From positions 37,240-101,239 of the forward strand of contig JAAYUB010000004.1 in the NCBI GenBank assembly GCA_012517875.1: DNA of 64,000 bases, written 5' to 3'. Positions 45,944-55,473 of the stretch are shown here, piece after piece. The stretch is from Acidobacteriota bacterium. Its GTDB lineage: Bacteria > Acidobacteriota > JAAYUB01. The first letter of the stretch is position 1; the number at the start of each line of letters is the position of its first letter. Made by a program: the position numbers and the translations under genes. The notes under the pieces were generated by a model. It searched no databases and was not told the origin of the DNA. It saw only the letters and a program-made list of their open reading frames with translations.

Positions 45944-48309
45944 ACAGAGCCCGAATCCGCTGGCTGCTGATCTGGACCGTCCTGTTGGGAGCGCGGCCCC
46001 TGGCCGACGCAGGGGTGCTCATCCCGTCGTCGGTCAAGTCGCAGCCGGACCCGGCCATTCTCAGCCTGGAGGAGATGCAGATCCGCATCGAGGTGGACCA
46101 GGGCCTGATGCGCGTCCGGATGATCCAGTACTACGCCAGCCACGACCACCGGATTCTGGAGGGGACCTACCTGTTCTCCTTTCCGCCGGGGGCGTCGCTG
46201 AGTGACTTCGCCATCTGGGACGGCGTCACTCGCATTCCCGGCGTGATCCTGGAGAAACGCAAAGCGGCCGAAATCTACCGGGATCTGGCCGCACAGGCCA
46301 TCGATCCGGGCTTGCTCCAAATGGGCGGCGAAGGGGAGGAGTCGGAGATCCCCGCCGACTTCTTTACGGTCAAGGTGGCACCCATACCGCCTCGTGGCTT
46401 CAAGCGGGTGGAGCTGGAGTACCAGCAGCACCTGGCGGTGCATGACGGGCGGGTGGAGATGGTTCTGCCGCTCAAGAGCCGGATCTTCCCTGCCCAGACC
46501 GTCCGCTCCCTCAGCGTGGAGCTGGCTGTGGCCGACGGACGGGCGATCCGGGATTTCGCGCTGGCTGCCGCCGCCTACCCGTTGCCGTGGCGCCAGCCGG
46601 ACGCCAACCGGGTCGTGGGGGCCTGGCAGGGCCGCAATGTCGTGCTGACGGAAGATTTCGGCTTCAAGTGGTCGGTGGACACCGCCCAGCCGTCATCCGT
46701 CTGGCTGACCTGGCGGGGGCGGGAGTCCGAGCTGCTGGCGGGACGGGCGTTGACGGCGGAGGACCGGCCGGCCAGCGAGGCGACGGACGACGGCTACTTC
46801 CTGCTGGACCACCTCTTCCCGGCTTCGCCTGCGTCCGGCCGGCGGCCGGTCACGGCGATCGTGGCACTGGACACGTCGTTGTCCATGTGGTGGGGCAAGC
46901 TCCAACAGGCGCACGAGGCCCTGCGCGCCTACTTGGGGGCGCTGCAGCCGACGGACGATTTCAATCTGGTGCTGTTCGGTGAGAAGGCACGGCCGGTTTT
47001 CCCCAAGCCGGTTGCGGCCACGCCGGAGAATGTCGGCCGGGCGCTGGAGGTGTTTCTCAGCGGTTACCTGGCCGGCGGCACCGATCCGGTGCCCGCCCTG
47101 GAGGTCGCGACGGCTCAGGCGGCGCAGGGGCGGTCGCTGGACCGCCACCTCGTGCTGATCGGCGACTGGATGCCCACGACCGGTCATGTCAAGAATGCCG
47201 CCGTGCTGGTCAAAGTCAAGCCGCTCCTCCAGGGTCGCGGTGTCAAGGTGCACGGTGTGGCCACCGGCGATGACGCCAACCGGACGCTGCTGGAGATCCT
47301 GGCCGGCTGGACCGGCGGCCAGGTCCTCGCCCTGGGCAGCCGCGAGGACATCACCACCGATCTACGGCTGCAGGTGGGCCGGTTCGGGCGGGAGCCGTTC
47401 GGCGGGCTGGGCCTCGAGGGGGGCGCCGGCGTGTTGAACCGCGTGTACCCGGCTCACCCGGTGAGTATCTTCGCCGCAGCCAGCGGGACGTGGGTGGGGC
47501 GCTACAAGCCGGCGCCCGACGTCACACTGCGTCTGCGCGGCGCGGCGCCGGACGGCGCCGCCTATGAGCAAACGGTCACGGCCGTCCTGCCCGAACGCAA
47601 CCTGGAACACGACCTGCTGCCGCGCGTCTGGGCCCGGGCCCGGGTGGATTTCCTGCTCGACCGCATCAACCGGGAGGGGGAGGACGCCGCCGGCATCCGC
47701 GAGATCATTGAGCTGTCGCGCAAATACAAGTTCGTCACCCCGTACACGTCGTTTCTGGCTGCGCCGCGGTCGCTGCTCCGCCCGCGGGTCATCCAGCCCA
47801 AGGATCCCGTGCTGCGGGTGGCCGCCGACCCGTCGGTGGTAGCGGCCACGGTCCGGCTTCCGTGGGGTGAGACGCTGCCCATGCGGTGGATCGAATCGCT
47901 GGGCGTTTGGCAGACGCGATTCTTTGTGCCGGCCGAAGTGGCTGACGGCACCCATCGCTGCCTCGTGATCCTGCGGGACGGCGGCGGCCGGCTGTATCGC
48001 GAGGAGAAAAGCTTCGTGATCGACAGCCGGGCGCCGGCGGTGCGGTGGCGCAACATGGTGGAGACGGTCGCGGGCGGCGCCCGGCTCCGGCTCGATGTGG
48101 ACGCCCCGCCGGACACTCGCCACCTGACCGCGACGATCGAAGGCGGCGGCCGGGTGCGCCTGGCGTGGAGCGCCGCCGACCGTTGCTGCACGGGCATGCT
48201 GTCCGTGCCCGCCGGGTCGGCGCCGGGGATGCGGGTGCTGTCCCTGGTGGCGGAGGACCAGGCCCACAACGTGTATCGGAAGGATTACCAAGTGAGGATC
48301 CTGCCATGA
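45940..48309 (+). CDS. Exported VIT and VWFA domain protein
   Basis: The 789-residue protein has a signal peptide (to about ADAG), a VIT domain (about 30-200: VRMIQYYASHDHRILEGTYLFSFPPGA, FKRVELEYQQHL), and a VWFA domain starting VTAIVALDTSLSMWWGK, a MIDAS variant with DTSLS in place of DxSxS. The C-terminal half contains LSRKYKFVTPYTSFLA, usual in VIT-VWA proteins, and beta-sandwich-like segments. Such proteins form extracellular complexes in animals and are poorly understood in bacteria. It overlaps both neighbours by ATGA. Confidence 0.85.
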   Translation: MNRARIRWLLIWTVLLGARPLADAGVLIPSSVKSQPDPAILSLEEMQIRIEVDQGLMRVRMIQYYASHDHRILEGTYLFSFPPGASLSDFAIWDGVTRIPGVILEKRKAAEIYRDLAAQAIDPGLLQMGGEGEESEIPADFFTVKVAPIPPRGFKRVELEYQQHLAVHDGRVEMVLPLKSRIFPAQTVRSLSVELAVADGRAIRDFALAAAAYPLPWRQPDANRVVGAWQGRNVVLTEDFGFKWSVDTAQPSSVWLTWRGRESELLAGRALTAEDRPASEATDDGYFLLDHLFPASPASGRRPVTAIVALDTSLSMWWGKLQQAHEALRAYLGALQPTDDFNLVLFGEKARPVFPKPVAATPENVGRALEVFLSGYLAGGTDPVPALEVATAQAAQGRSLDRHLVLIGDWMPTTGHVKNAAVLVKVKPLLQGRGVKVHGVATGDDANRTLLEILAGWTGGQVLALGSREDITTDLRLQVGRFGREPFGGLGLEGGAGVLNRVYPAHPVSIFAAASGTWVGRYKPAPDVTLRLRGAAPDGAAYEQTVTAVLPERNLEHDLLPRVWARARVDFLLDRINREGEDAAGIREIIELSRKYKFVTPYTSFLAAPRSLLRPRVIQPKDPVLRVAADPSVVAATVRLPWGETLPMRWIESLGVWQTRFFVPAEVADGTHRCLVILRDGGGRLYREEKSFVIDSRAPAVRWRNMVETVAGGARLRLDVDAPPDTRHLTATIEGGGRVRLAWSAADRCCTGMLSVPAGSAPGMRVLSLVAEDQAHNVYRKDYQVRILP

Positions 48310-51300
48310 AGAAAATCGCGCTCTGCACCGTCCTGCTAGCCGCCGGCCTGACTTTCCTAGCCTCGGACACCGGCACGTGGAAATGCCTGCGGTTGATCCA
48401 GCCCGAGTACCTGGAGCGTGGTTCACCGGAGCTGACCGCGCTCTACGAGCGGCGGGCGCTCGACGGACAGAACGTTCTCGTGCCCATCCCGCCGGGACGT
48501 GCGCTGGAGTTACTGGCGACCGGCGACGAGAACTGGCGCCTACCCGTGCGGGCCCGCCTGCTGGAGCAGACCGGCCGGCTGGAGGAAGCCGAAGCCGTCT
48601 GGCGGAACTGGAACGAGCAGATCGGCCCGTCGGCGGAAGGCGTGACCTGCTTGGCGGCGTTCTACCGGCGGCACGGCCTGGCCCGCCCGGAGCTGGAGTT
48701 GTTGGAACGTTCCGCCGCTCTTCTGACCAGCGGGGAGAAGGCGCCGCTCAGCCTCGCCGAGGTGTGGAACCGGATCATGAGCCTGGCGGTTCCGGCCGGG
48801 CTGACGCCGGCGGAACAGGACGCCCTGCACCGCCGGCATATCGCCGCTTTCAACGGGCGCCCCGACCAGGCGGCCGTCTTCCAGTCGTGGCTGGAAGCCC
48901 TGCTGGCCGATGCGCGCTGGGACACGCTGGCCGCGGCCCTGGGCGAATACCGGCAGGCCTTCCCGGATGATCGCGACACGGTGACGGCGTTCCAGGCGCG
49001 GGCAATGGCGGCACGCGGTGAGACTGCGGCGGTCCGTGCGCTGTTCGAGAAAGAGTTCCACCCCTTGATGGAAGCGGAAACGGTCCGGCACCTGTTCGGG
49101 GCGCTGGAGAAAGCCAGGCTGTGGCCCGACACACTGCGCGAGGCCGAGGAACGGCTGCGGCGCGATCCGCTGGACGCCGGCGCGGTCTATCGCCTGTACC
49201 ACGCCCAGATGTTCCGAGAGAACCTGAGCGGTGCCGCCTCGCTCCTGCGCGATTACCGGCTGATTCGGAACGCCCGCCTGGGGACCGCCGCGCCGGCGGC
49301 GGCCTGGCGGAGCGAGGAGCTTGCGGTGATGGGCATTCTGGCCCATCGCTGCCGGGACGACGCCGAGGCTCTTCGGTACTTCCACAGTTTCTATCTGGCG
49401 GTCCCGGTCGGCCAGACGGTGCGCGTACCCGGCGTGCCGCTGGCACTGGTCCGCGAGGAAGCGCTTCGGGCGGCGTACCGACTGCTGGTCGCGCCCGAGA
49501 GCGGCGTGGACGGGTACACCGCCCGGTCTCTGGGCGGCCTGGCCACCCTGGTGACCGCTGACGCCAACCCGGGATTCCTCAACGGTATGCTCTCCATCTT
49601 GCTCAACGGCGTGAATCCGGCGGGCGAGCTGCGGGAGCTGGAACGGGCCGGCGAGCCGTATTTCCTGGCCCGACGAGCCGAGGCGGTAGTCGCCGAGCTC
49701 CGGCCAGCCCTGGCGCCGGACGACTACGTGCGTTATCGGGCCGGTCTGGCCCCGCTCTACGTGCGAGCCGGGGACCGGACGGGTGCCCAGGTCTTGCTGG
49801 AGGAGCTGGCGCAGGCAGCGCGCGATCCAGACCTGCGGCGCGGGTTGTGGCTGCAGGCGGCCGAGACCGCCGCGGCTGGCGGCGACGCGGCGACGGTCAC
49901 CGTCGAACGCTGTTACCGTCAAGCCGTGGCGGTGGAGGGCCAGTCCCAACCCGCTGTGCCGCTCGGCGCAAGCTCCCTGGAGTACTGGACACCGGGCGAC
50001 GAGTCGCCCCGACGGAACCGGTGGCAGGCGCTGGACGCCCTGACGAATTTTCTAACGAGTCACCGGCGCCTGCTGGACGCGGTGGCGGTGTACCGCCGGC
50101 TTATCGACGCGCACCCGCAGGACGAGCAGTTGTATGAGAAGCTGGCGGGCCTCCTCGAATCGGGCGATCTGGCGGCGGAACAGGAGGCGCTATACCGCCG
50201 GGCCACGGATCAGTTCAAGGGTCCCGGCTGGTTTAACCGGCTGGCCCGCTTTTACATCCGCATCAAGCGGATCCAGGAATTCCAGCAACTCACCGCCAAG
50301 CTGGTTCAGACATTCGACGGCTCCAGCCTGGAATCGTACATCGGCTCGGTGCTCCCCCAGGCGTCCGGACCGTTGGGTGAAAAGCCTTACCGGCGGTATG
50401 CCCTGGAGGTGGCGACGGCCGCCCTCGACCGATTTCCACTCAGTCCCCGGTTCCAGGCGGAGGCCATGCGGCTGGCCAGCCAGATAGATGCGAGCCGTTA
50501 CCGGCAGCTCGTCGCGACCTATTTCATGCTCTCCGCCGAGGCACGCGACCGCTACTTCCAGGACTTGACCGCCCGGAAGCTGCTGGACGGCGTGCTGACC
50601 GCCGCGTCGTCCGGCGATGACCCGCTGCAGCTCTACCTGAGCGCCGAGGCCAACATCTGGCGGTGCCGGTTCGAGGCGGCCACCCCGCTGTACCAGCGGC
50701 TGGTGGAGCTGTATCCGGGTGATGACACCATCGCCCGCCGCGCCGCGGAACTGCTCCGCTCGGGCGGCGTCCAGGATCCCGCCCGCTACGCGCAGGCGGC
50801 GGACCTGCTGGCAGACCTGGGGCGGCGCACCGGCCGACAAGGCGAGATGCTTATCGAGGCCGGTGATTGCCTGGCCCTGGGCGGCGACGTAGCCGGCGGC
50901 GCGCGCCGCTGGCGACAGGTGCTGACGCTATATCCGGACGATCCCGACCAGTGGCTGAGCGTGGCCACCGTGTTTTGGGACTACTATCTGTTCGATGAGG
51001 CGCGTTCGGTGATCCGGGAGATCCGGCAGCGCCGGAAAGATCCTGACCTGTTCCCGTTCGAAATGGGCGTACTGTTGGAAGAAGACGGTCAGACCGGCGC
51101 GGCCATGACCGAATATCTCAAACTGGCGCTGGCGTGGGGCGACCGGCACTGGGAGGCTCGGGCCCGCCTCAACCAGCTCCTCCAGAAAGAGGAGAACCGC
51201 CGCATCTTTATGCAGGCGGTTTCCGAGCGGCTGCGCCGTGGTCCCAAGCCGGTGGAGTACCTGAACAACTTGCGCAATTTTCTGCAGGAATGGAATCGGG

Positions 51301-54300
51301 CGGATGAATTTCCGCTGGCGGAGTGGGCCGCCTCACTGGTGACGGAATCCGCCGGAACCGACACCATCCGCGAGGCGCTGGGCCAGCTTTCCGACCTGCT
51401 GACCGCCGCCGACCGGATGCGTGGATACCGGATTTTGGTGCAGCTGGCGCCGCCCGGTGCGGAACGGCTGAGCGCCAGCTTCGCCTGGATTCAGCAACTG
51501 GTGGATGACGGGCGGGGCGATGAGGCCGACCGTGCGCTGGCTGAACTGGTGCGCGAACACCCCGTCAACCTGGGTGTCATCCGGCGGTCGGTGGACACCT
51601 ACGTGAGCCTCGACCGACGCAGCCGGGCAGCGGGTGTGCTTCGCAACGCCCTGCCGCGGGCCGTGGCGCCGTACCGGCGCGAGTTCACCGAACGGCTCAT
51701 CCACATCCTGACCGATGACGGGAAGCCACTGGAGGCCGCGACGGTGGCCGCCGACTGGCTGAACGCGGAGCCGGACGATCTGGCGGTGATGGAACTCCGC
51801 TGGTCCGCCCTGACGGCAGCCGGCCAGCCGGCCGCCGCTGTTCCGGAGATCCGGCAGACGTTGGCGCGGCTTGGGTCCCTCGTTCCCGATCCCGCCGTCC
51901 GGAAGGAGCGGGCGGTGGACCTGCGGAGCCGGGCGGCCGCGGCGGCGTGGGCCGCCGGCGACCGCGTCCAGTCGGTGGACGAATATTATGAGATCCTGAA
52001 GCTCGTGCCCGAAGACCGGAAGGTGCTGGAACGGGGCGTGCTGGCGGCCCAGCGGGCGGAGTTGCTGCCCCGGCTGGAGGGCTACTTCCGGAAGGCCGCG
52101 GCCGACAGTCCGTCCGATTACCGCTGGCCTCTGGTGCTGGCCCGCCTTGAAATGCTGCGGAATAATCCCAAGGCGGCGGCGGCGCTGTACACCCAGTGTC
52201 TGAAGGTGGTGCCGCAGCGGGTCGATTTGGGCGCCGAGGCGCTCCGACCGCTGGAGCTCATGGGCGACTGGCGGGCGATGAAGGATCGCTGCCTGGAGCT
52301 GGCCCGTCTCAACTACAACGATCCCGACTGGCTGCGGGATGCGGCCACTGCCGCATGGCGCGCGGGTCTGGAGGGTGAGGCGCGCGACCTGGCCCGTCAA
52401 TACGCGCAAGCCAACTCCGACGTACCTCGCGTTCAGGCGATGGCCGAGATGCTGCTCTACGCGGAGTGGCATCGGAACGATTGGGCCGTGGATACCCTCC
52501 TCAAGCTGTTGCATTCGGCCAAACCGGATGATGCACTGGCCTGGGATCTGGACAGCAACAACCTGATGACCATCGCGGCCCGATCCGACCGGATGCCTCT
52601 GCTTGTGGAGCGGCTGCTGGCGATTGTTGACGCGGCGGTCCGTCAGAACGAGATCGAGCGCGCCGCGGCGTGGCTGTCGCTGGCGGGCGCCGGCTTAAGG
52701 GAAACCCTGCCGGCCGAGATCCGTCAGGCGGTGGTCCGTCAATTCCAGACACGCCTGGGCGGGTATCTCAACGGCCCGTTGAAGGACAGTGCCCTGGAGG
52801 TTCTGATTCAGCCGGCTGAGCAAGGCGCGATCACGGAGCTGCTCGGACCGCTCTACCTGGCCAAGGTTCGCAGCGACGGAGGTAACTACGTCAACTGGCG
52901 CATCCGCGAATACCTGTTTGCCCGGGGTATGTGGGCGGAGCTGTCTGCACTGAACGACGTGATCCTGTCCCGGATCGATCCCGGCGATTGGGATCACCGA
53001 CGGCTGCAGGCGGAGCAGGCTTGGTTGGAGATGCTCCAGGCCAGGACGCCGGCGGAGCTGGAGCGACTGCGCCAGATCTACCGGAATCCGGACCACGAGC
53101 CGGGGCTGGAGGAAGCGTGGCGGTACTTCGAGCTGCTGTCCCGGCAGGGCGCATTGACGGAACTCGGCGACGGTTTCAGCGCGGTTCAGTGGCACAAGGG
53201 GGCGCTCGTCGAATTCCTGGCGGCCAAGAAGGAGTACGCGCAGGCCGCCCAGTCCCTGCAGACGGTGTTCGCGGACCAGAGCCCGGTCTGGCGCGACGCC
53301 CACACCGCGTTGCTGGCGGGATGCCCGGGCAGTGAATTGGCGGCGGACAAACCGTTCAAACGCATCCTGCGCCTGGTGCCGGTGCGCGATCTGTTGGAGA
53401 CGGCCGTCGAGGACGACATGACGCTGATGCCGCCCCATTGGTACCGCTATGCCGCCCGGTATGGAGATTGGTTGCTGGCGTCGGGCAAGGCCGATTCCGG
53501 TGCGGCGTGGATGGTGGCGGAGCTGGAACGGAACAACCATCGCCGGCTCGAGTACGAAGCCCTCTTCAAGCGCCTGTTGGCTCTGGGTCGCACCGCCGAG
53601 GCGCGGCGGTGCCTGCCGTGGCTGACGGCCATGGAGGCACGGCCGCTCGACGACGCCTGGAACCGGCTGCGGCTGGCCGCCGCCGGCTCGGATGCCGCGG
53701 CGGTGACGACGGCCTATGGCCAGCTCCTCGAGTTGCTGGCCGCCGACAAGGTCGGCAACTTTCTGTCCGGCAACGGACTGGAACTTGTGGGCATCGGCAA
53801 GCGATATGCCCTCTTGACCCGGTTCCGCGACACGTGGCCCGATGTCATGATCAGCCAGGGTGCGCTGGAGGAATACGGACCGTCCGGTGACTCGCTGATG
53901 GTCCTGTTGTTCGCCCTGCCGCCGGCGGACCGGTGGGCGGTGGTGGAAGGATGCGTCCGACGCCATGCGCGGCCCGTTGCGGCGCTGGAATTCTGCCTGA
54001 ACCGCAACTTGGCGGCTGTGGACACCGACGGCCGACTAGCGGCTCTGGCGGCTGAAGTGGCGCCCGAAGACAGCACGCTGGGCCGCGAGGCCCGTCTCGC
54101 CACCTTGGTGCGGAGCTGGGGCGCGGCCGGGCCATCGGTTCAAGCCGGCGACAACCTGAGCGTCCAGCGGGCGACGCTGTGCGCCGATGACACCCTGTCG
54201 CACACGGTGGGCCAGTTGACCCCGGCGGACTGGCGGCGGTGGTGGACCTGGTTGAACAGCCAGAAACCGACGGGCGGGCCCCCGCCAGCCAAGGCATTCC

Positions 54301-55463
54301 AGGCATGGATCGAGTCCCAGCCCGGAGGGACCACATCTTGGAGCGAATTGAACAGTCGCTTCCTGCGCGCCTTCGGCTGGACTGTGCAGGCAGCGGAGCT
54401 GTCGCGGGATTTGGTTCTGTCGGCCATCGAGGATCGCTGTCTCACCGCCGAAGAATCGTTCCTGGTCGCGGTGTACGACGCGGAGCGGGGTGATGTGGCG
54501 GGGACGGCCGCCCGCTTCCGCGAGGCCATGAATCGGGCCGAAGACCGGCTCGAGATGGCCCACCGGATCCTGCTGTTCCTGGCGGAACACGATCGGTATG
54601 ACCTGATGGAGCCCGTTCTGGCCGTGTTCGAGGGGTTGGACCGGGGTTCCCCGGTTACGGCCGGCTACCGCTTGCGGATGCAATTCGCCGCCGACTATCG
54701 GCAAGTCACCCTCGCCCGCCTGCTGGCGTATCTGGATCGGCCCGATGTTCCATTGGAGGCGAAGACCGAGACCATCGAGACCGTCATCCGGTATGGGTTG
54801 AAGGATCGGCCATGGGCTGCCGAATTGGCCAGGGGCGTGCCGATCACCCCGCCGTCAACCGGCTGGTCGGAAGTGCGTCGCCTCCTGGCGTTGCGTCTGC
54901 ATGCGCTCCAGTTCGGCGCTCCGGCCGCCTTCCCCGCGGCGGAGGCCGACTTGGCGGGCTATCCCGACGCGCGCCTGCTGGTTCGGTGGCTCGTGGAGCG
55001 GGCGGAAGGCGCGGGCAACACCGCCCTGCAGGCCAAATACCTGCCGGTGTTGTTCCGCACCCGGACCGAGAGTGAGCCGGTGCTGCCGCTGCTCCAGAAG
55101 GCGGTGCCCGCCGGCCTGGAGCGTACGGCGGTCACGCTGGTCAACCAGTCGGCGCTGAACTACGAACACCTGATGGCCCGGGACAATCCGGAATCCGGCG
55201 ACGACGTCGGGAGCGGCCTGGCGGAATTCCTGTCCCGAGAAGCCCGCGGACCGGATGATTTGATCGTGGTCGAGAATCTGATGGACCGGCTGAACCTGCG
55301 CGGGGCGCTGGAGAACGTCTGGCTGAGGGCCCTGACATGGCGGCTGGATGCGTCCGCGCGACAGGGTGTGGCCGACCGGCTGTTCGTTCTGCTCGAGGAA
55401 AAGGCCCGCCAGCGCCGGGCTTGGGATGCCCGTTTCCAGCTGGACCACCAGCTGAGCAACTGA
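48306..55463 (+). CDS. Giant exported TPR-repeat protein (2385 aa)
   Basis: A signal peptide (about 1-19) is followed by an almost continuous series of helical repeats with TPR character, for example RARLLEQTGRLEEAEAVW, YRRLIDAHPQDEQLYEKLAG and VLARLEMLRNNPKAAAALY. No enzymatic motif was seen. A TPR solenoid of this size would act as a long scaffold in the periplasm or at the cell surface, perhaps holding the VIT-VWA and propeller proteins of the same operon (inference). ATG overlaps the VIT-VWA stop. It is the longest gene in the window, 7.2 kb, without a break in frame. Confidence 0.85.
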   Translation: MKKIALCTVLLAAGLTFLASDTGTWKCLRLIQPEYLERGSPELTALYERRALDGQNVLVPIPPGRALELLATGDENWRLPVRARLLEQTGRLEEAEAVWRNWNEQIGPSAEGVTCLAAFYRRHGLARPELELLERSAALLTSGEKAPLSLAEVWNRIMSLAVPAGLTPAEQDALHRRHIAAFNGRPDQAAVFQSWLEALLADARWDTLAAALGEYRQAFPDDRDTVTAFQARAMAARGETAAVRALFEKEFHPLMEAETVRHLFGALEKARLWPDTLREAEERLRRDPLDAGAVYRLYHAQMFRENLSGAASLLRDYRLIRNARLGTAAPAAAWRSEELAVMGILAHRCRDDAEALRYFHSFYLAVPVGQTVRVPGVPLALVREEALRAAYRLLVAPESGVDGYTARSLGGLATLVTADANPGFLNGMLSILLNGVNPAGELRELERAGEPYFLARRAEAVVAELRPALAPDDYVRYRAGLAPLYVRAGDRTGAQVLLEELAQAARDPDLRRGLWLQAAETAAAGGDAATVTVERCYRQAVAVEGQSQPAVPLGASSLEYWTPGDESPRRNRWQALDALTNFLTSHRRLLDAVAVYRRLIDAHPQDEQLYEKLAGLLESGDLAAEQEALYRRATDQFKGPGWFNRLARFYIRIKRIQEFQQLTAKLVQTFDGSSLESYIGSVLPQASGPLGEKPYRRYALEVATAALDRFPLSPRFQAEAMRLASQIDASRYRQLVATYFMLSAEARDRYFQDLTARKLLDGVLTAASSGDDPLQLYLSAEANIWRCRFEAATPLYQRLVELYPGDDTIARRAAELLRSGGVQDPARYAQAADLLADLGRRTGRQGEMLIEAGDCLALGGDVAGGARRWRQVLTLYPDDPDQWLSVATVFWDYYLFDEARSVIREIRQRRKDPDLFPFEMGVLLEEDGQTGAAMTEYLKLALAWGDRHWEARARLNQLLQKEENRRIFMQAVSERLRRGPKPVEYLNNLRNFLQEWNRADEFPLAEWAASLVTESAGTDTIREALGQLSDLLTAADRMRGYRILVQLAPPGAERLSASFAWIQQLVDDGRGDEADRALAELVREHPVNLGVIRRSVDTYVSLDRRSRAAGVLRNALPRAVAPYRREFTERLIHILTDDGKPLEAATVAADWLNAEPDDLAVMELRWSALTAAGQPAAAVPEIRQTLARLGSLVPDPAVRKERAVDLRSRAAAAAWAAGDRVQSVDEYYEILKLVPEDRKVLERGVLAAQRAELLPRLEGYFRKAAADSPSDYRWPLVLARLEMLRNNPKAAAALYTQCLKVVPQRVDLGAEALRPLELMGDWRAMKDRCLELARLNYNDPDWLRDAATAAWRAGLEGEARDLARQYAQANSDVPRVQAMAEMLLYAEWHRNDWAVDTLLKLLHSAKPDDALAWDLDSNNLMTIAARSDRMPLLVERLLAIVDAAVRQNEIERAAAWLSLAGAGLRETLPAEIRQAVVRQFQTRLGGYLNGPLKDSALEVLIQPAEQGAITELLGPLYLAKVRSDGGNYVNWRIREYLFARGMWAELSALNDVILSRIDPGDWDHRRLQAEQAWLEMLQARTPAELERLRQIYRNPDHEPGLEEAWRYFELLSRQGALTELGDGFSAVQWHKGALVEFLAAKKEYAQAAQSLQTVFADQSPVWRDAHTALLAGCPGSELAADKPFKRILRLVPVRDLLETAVEDDMTLMPPHWYRYAARYGDWLLASGKADSGAAWMVAELERNNHRRLEYEALFKRLLALGRTAEARRCLPWLTAMEARPLDDAWNRLRLAAAGSDAAAVTTAYGQLLELLAADKVGNFLSGNGLELVGIGKRYALLTRFRDTWPDVMISQGALEEYGPSGDSLMVLLFALPPADRWAVVEGCVRRHARPVAALEFCLNRNLAAVDTDGRLAALAAEVAPEDSTLGREARLATLVRSWGAAGPSVQAGDNLSVQRATLCADDTLSHTVGQLTPADWRRWWTWLNSQKPTGGPPPAKAFQAWIESQPGGTTSWSELNSRFLRAFGWTVQAAELSRDLVLSAIEDRCLTAEESFLVAVYDAERGDVAGTAARFREAMNRAEDRLEMAHRILLFLAEHDRYDLMEPVLAVFEGLDRGSPVTAGYRLRMQFAADYRQVTLARLLAYLDRPDVPLEAKTETIETVIRYGLKDRPWAAELARGVPITPPSTGWSEVRRLLALRLHALQFGAPAAFPAAEADLAGYPDARLLVRWLVERAEGAGNTALQAKYLPVLFRTRTESEPVLPLLQKAVPAGLERTAVTLVNQSALNYEHLMARDNPESGDDVGSGLAEFLSREARGPDDLIVVENLMDRLNLRGALENVWLRALTWRLDASARQGVADRLFVLLEEKARQRRAWDARFQLDHQLSN

Positions 55464-55473
55464 GAGGTGGATC

